Shown piece by piece: positions 63,407-64,000 of a DNA stretch of 64,000 nt (within the stretch, counting starts at the first letter, position 1; every line of letters starts with the position of its first letter). The DNA comes from Phycisphaerae bacterium (lineage in GTDB: Bacteria > Planctomycetota > Phycisphaerae > UBA1845): contig JAJDDY010000075.1 in NCBI GenBank assembly GCA_029260075.1, positions 1-64,000 of the forward strand. The letters are read 5' to 3'. The notes below the pieces were generated by a model. That model worked only from the letters and a program-made list of their open reading frames with translations. It was not told where the DNA came from and made no database searches. The translations under genes and the position numbers were made by a program.

Positions 63407-64000
63407 ATGAACGCCGCAACACGTGCTTACCATGTTCTATCGCAATTGGGCCCTGAGTTTGCCTGGCGACGGGCTGCGATGGCGTTCGATCGCACTTTTG
63501 GCATCACGCGGCGGCGGTTTGCACCGAAACCTTGGGCGGCGATCCGACTCGCTGATATTCTGCGCGACGGGGTACCTGCCGAGGTACGGGACTATGTCGC
63601 CCACAAACGAGCGAACCCTCCGCAGTTTCTCTTTCCGCTAGGGAACCTATCGAAGATCCATGGCGAGACTACGGAGTCAGTCGCGATGGGTGAACCGACA
63701 CTCGCTGAAAGGGTGGCGCTACTCGAGCGGAATCGGTGCGTTTGGTTTTTCCACAAGCCGTCACCCAAACCGATCGACTGGTACGTGAATCCATTCGATG
63801 GGACGCGGGCGGATGCTTCGCGCACCTGGTGCGACATTGGAGACTTTGAACCGGCGGCGGGCGATACGCGGATGATGTGGGAGCCGTCACGGGCTGCCTG
63901 GGCGGTCGATCTCGCTCGCGCGAAAGCGCGCGGACTTGAAGGGGCGACTGGCGAACTTTACTGGCGATGGGTCGAGTCTTGGATGAATGCTTGTCCCCCT
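63407..64000 (+). CDS. Heparinase II/III family protein, N-terminal part (runs off window)
   Basis: The frame from ATG 63407 is open to the window end (198 residues, no stop). It contains YVNPFDGTRADASRTWCDIG then DTRMMWEPSRAAWAVDLARA and LYWRWVESWMNACPP, the conserved N-terminal (alpha/alpha toroid) pattern of heparinase II/III and alginate-lyase-like proteins found in exopolysaccharide clusters. The catalytic part lies beyond the window. Such proteins trim or modify the cluster's own glycan or degrade uronic-acid polymers. It is divergent from the Wzx-like gene. Confidence 0.88.
   Translation, partial: MNAATRAYHVLSQLGPEFAWRRAAMAFDRTFGITRRRFAPKPWAAIRLADILRDGVPAEVRDYVAHKRANPPQFLFPLGNLSKIHGETTESVAMGEPTLAERVALLERNRCVWFFHKPSPKPIDWYVNPFDGTRADASRTWCDIGDFEPAAGDTRMMWEPSRAAWAVDLARAKARGLEGATGELYWRWVESWMNACPP

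Noticed and set aside
1-64000. tRNA and rRNA genes
   Set aside because: No stretch with a T-loop GTTCGANTC plus matching acceptor stem, and no rRNA core sequence, was noticed on either strand; a covariance search would settle this.

Overview
This window looks like chromosomal DNA of a moderately GC-rich planctomycete, most likely of the Phycisphaerae or a close relative. The evidence is a planctomycete-style operon (DUF4175-like membrane protein, squalene-cyclase-type toroid protein, NPCBM-domain protein), a pseudopilin with an H-X9-DG motif, a giant secreted cysteine-rich protein built from GACC repeats with a dockerin-like tail, a DUF2723-type membrane protein, and many short dispersed palindromes, one of which reads GTGFQPV when translated. 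No rRNA, tRNA or CRISPR array was found.

Layout. 0.2-7.1 kb: four overlapping plus-strand genes of the toroid/NPCBM operon. 7.4-8.8 kb: three coupled minus-strand genes resembling phage Mu gp25-gp26-gp27, without terminase or portal. 9.1-11.2 kb: a degenerate-receiver protein coupled to a GGDEF diguanylate cyclase. 11.8-24.7 kb: galE, a small Sm-like protein, trpB, a lipoprotein, thyX, a DegT aminotransferase with a Gfo/Idh oxidoreductase, a VKOR-DsbA fusion, a GspE/PilB ATPase and a UAP1-type UDP-sugar pyrophosphorylase. 25-30.1 kb: ileS (long archaeal/eukaryotic type), cysC and pyrF. 30.3-43.2 kb: three pseudopilin-like proteins around rsgA, the last an unusually large GspK-like protein, followed by the 1386-residue GACC-repeat protein with a structured leader. 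43.3-49.0 kb: an HDOD protein, neuC, a neuA-neuB fusion, and a sigma factor with a large helix-turn-helix-rich N-terminal extension. 49.5-55.5 kb: a coiled-coil membrane protein, queE, a lipoprotein, a hemerythrin-like protein and a HAD phosphatase. 55.7-64 kb: a surface-polysaccharide region (DUF2723-like membrane protein, methyltransferase, lipoprotein, glycosyltransferase, Wzy-like polymerase/ligase, Wzx-like flippase and the start of a heparinase II/III family protein that runs off the end).

How they may work together. UDP-GlcNAc from the UAP1-like enzyme could feed NeuC and then the NeuA-NeuB fusion to give a CMP-activated nonulosonic acid, and GalE plus the 56-64 kb genes could build and export a surface glycan. 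The GspE ATPase and pseudopilins could belong to a type II secretion or pilus machine, and the VKOR-DsbA protein could form disulfides in the GACC protein. These links are inference from co-occurrence.

Two window-scale patterns stand out. The plus strand is C- and A-rich from about 28 kb to about 55.5 kb whichever strand is coding, then becomes G- and T-rich: a sharp strand-asymmetry reversal that could mark a replication origin or a rearrangement junction. Several families of dispersed palindromes sit in most of the longer gene-free gaps.
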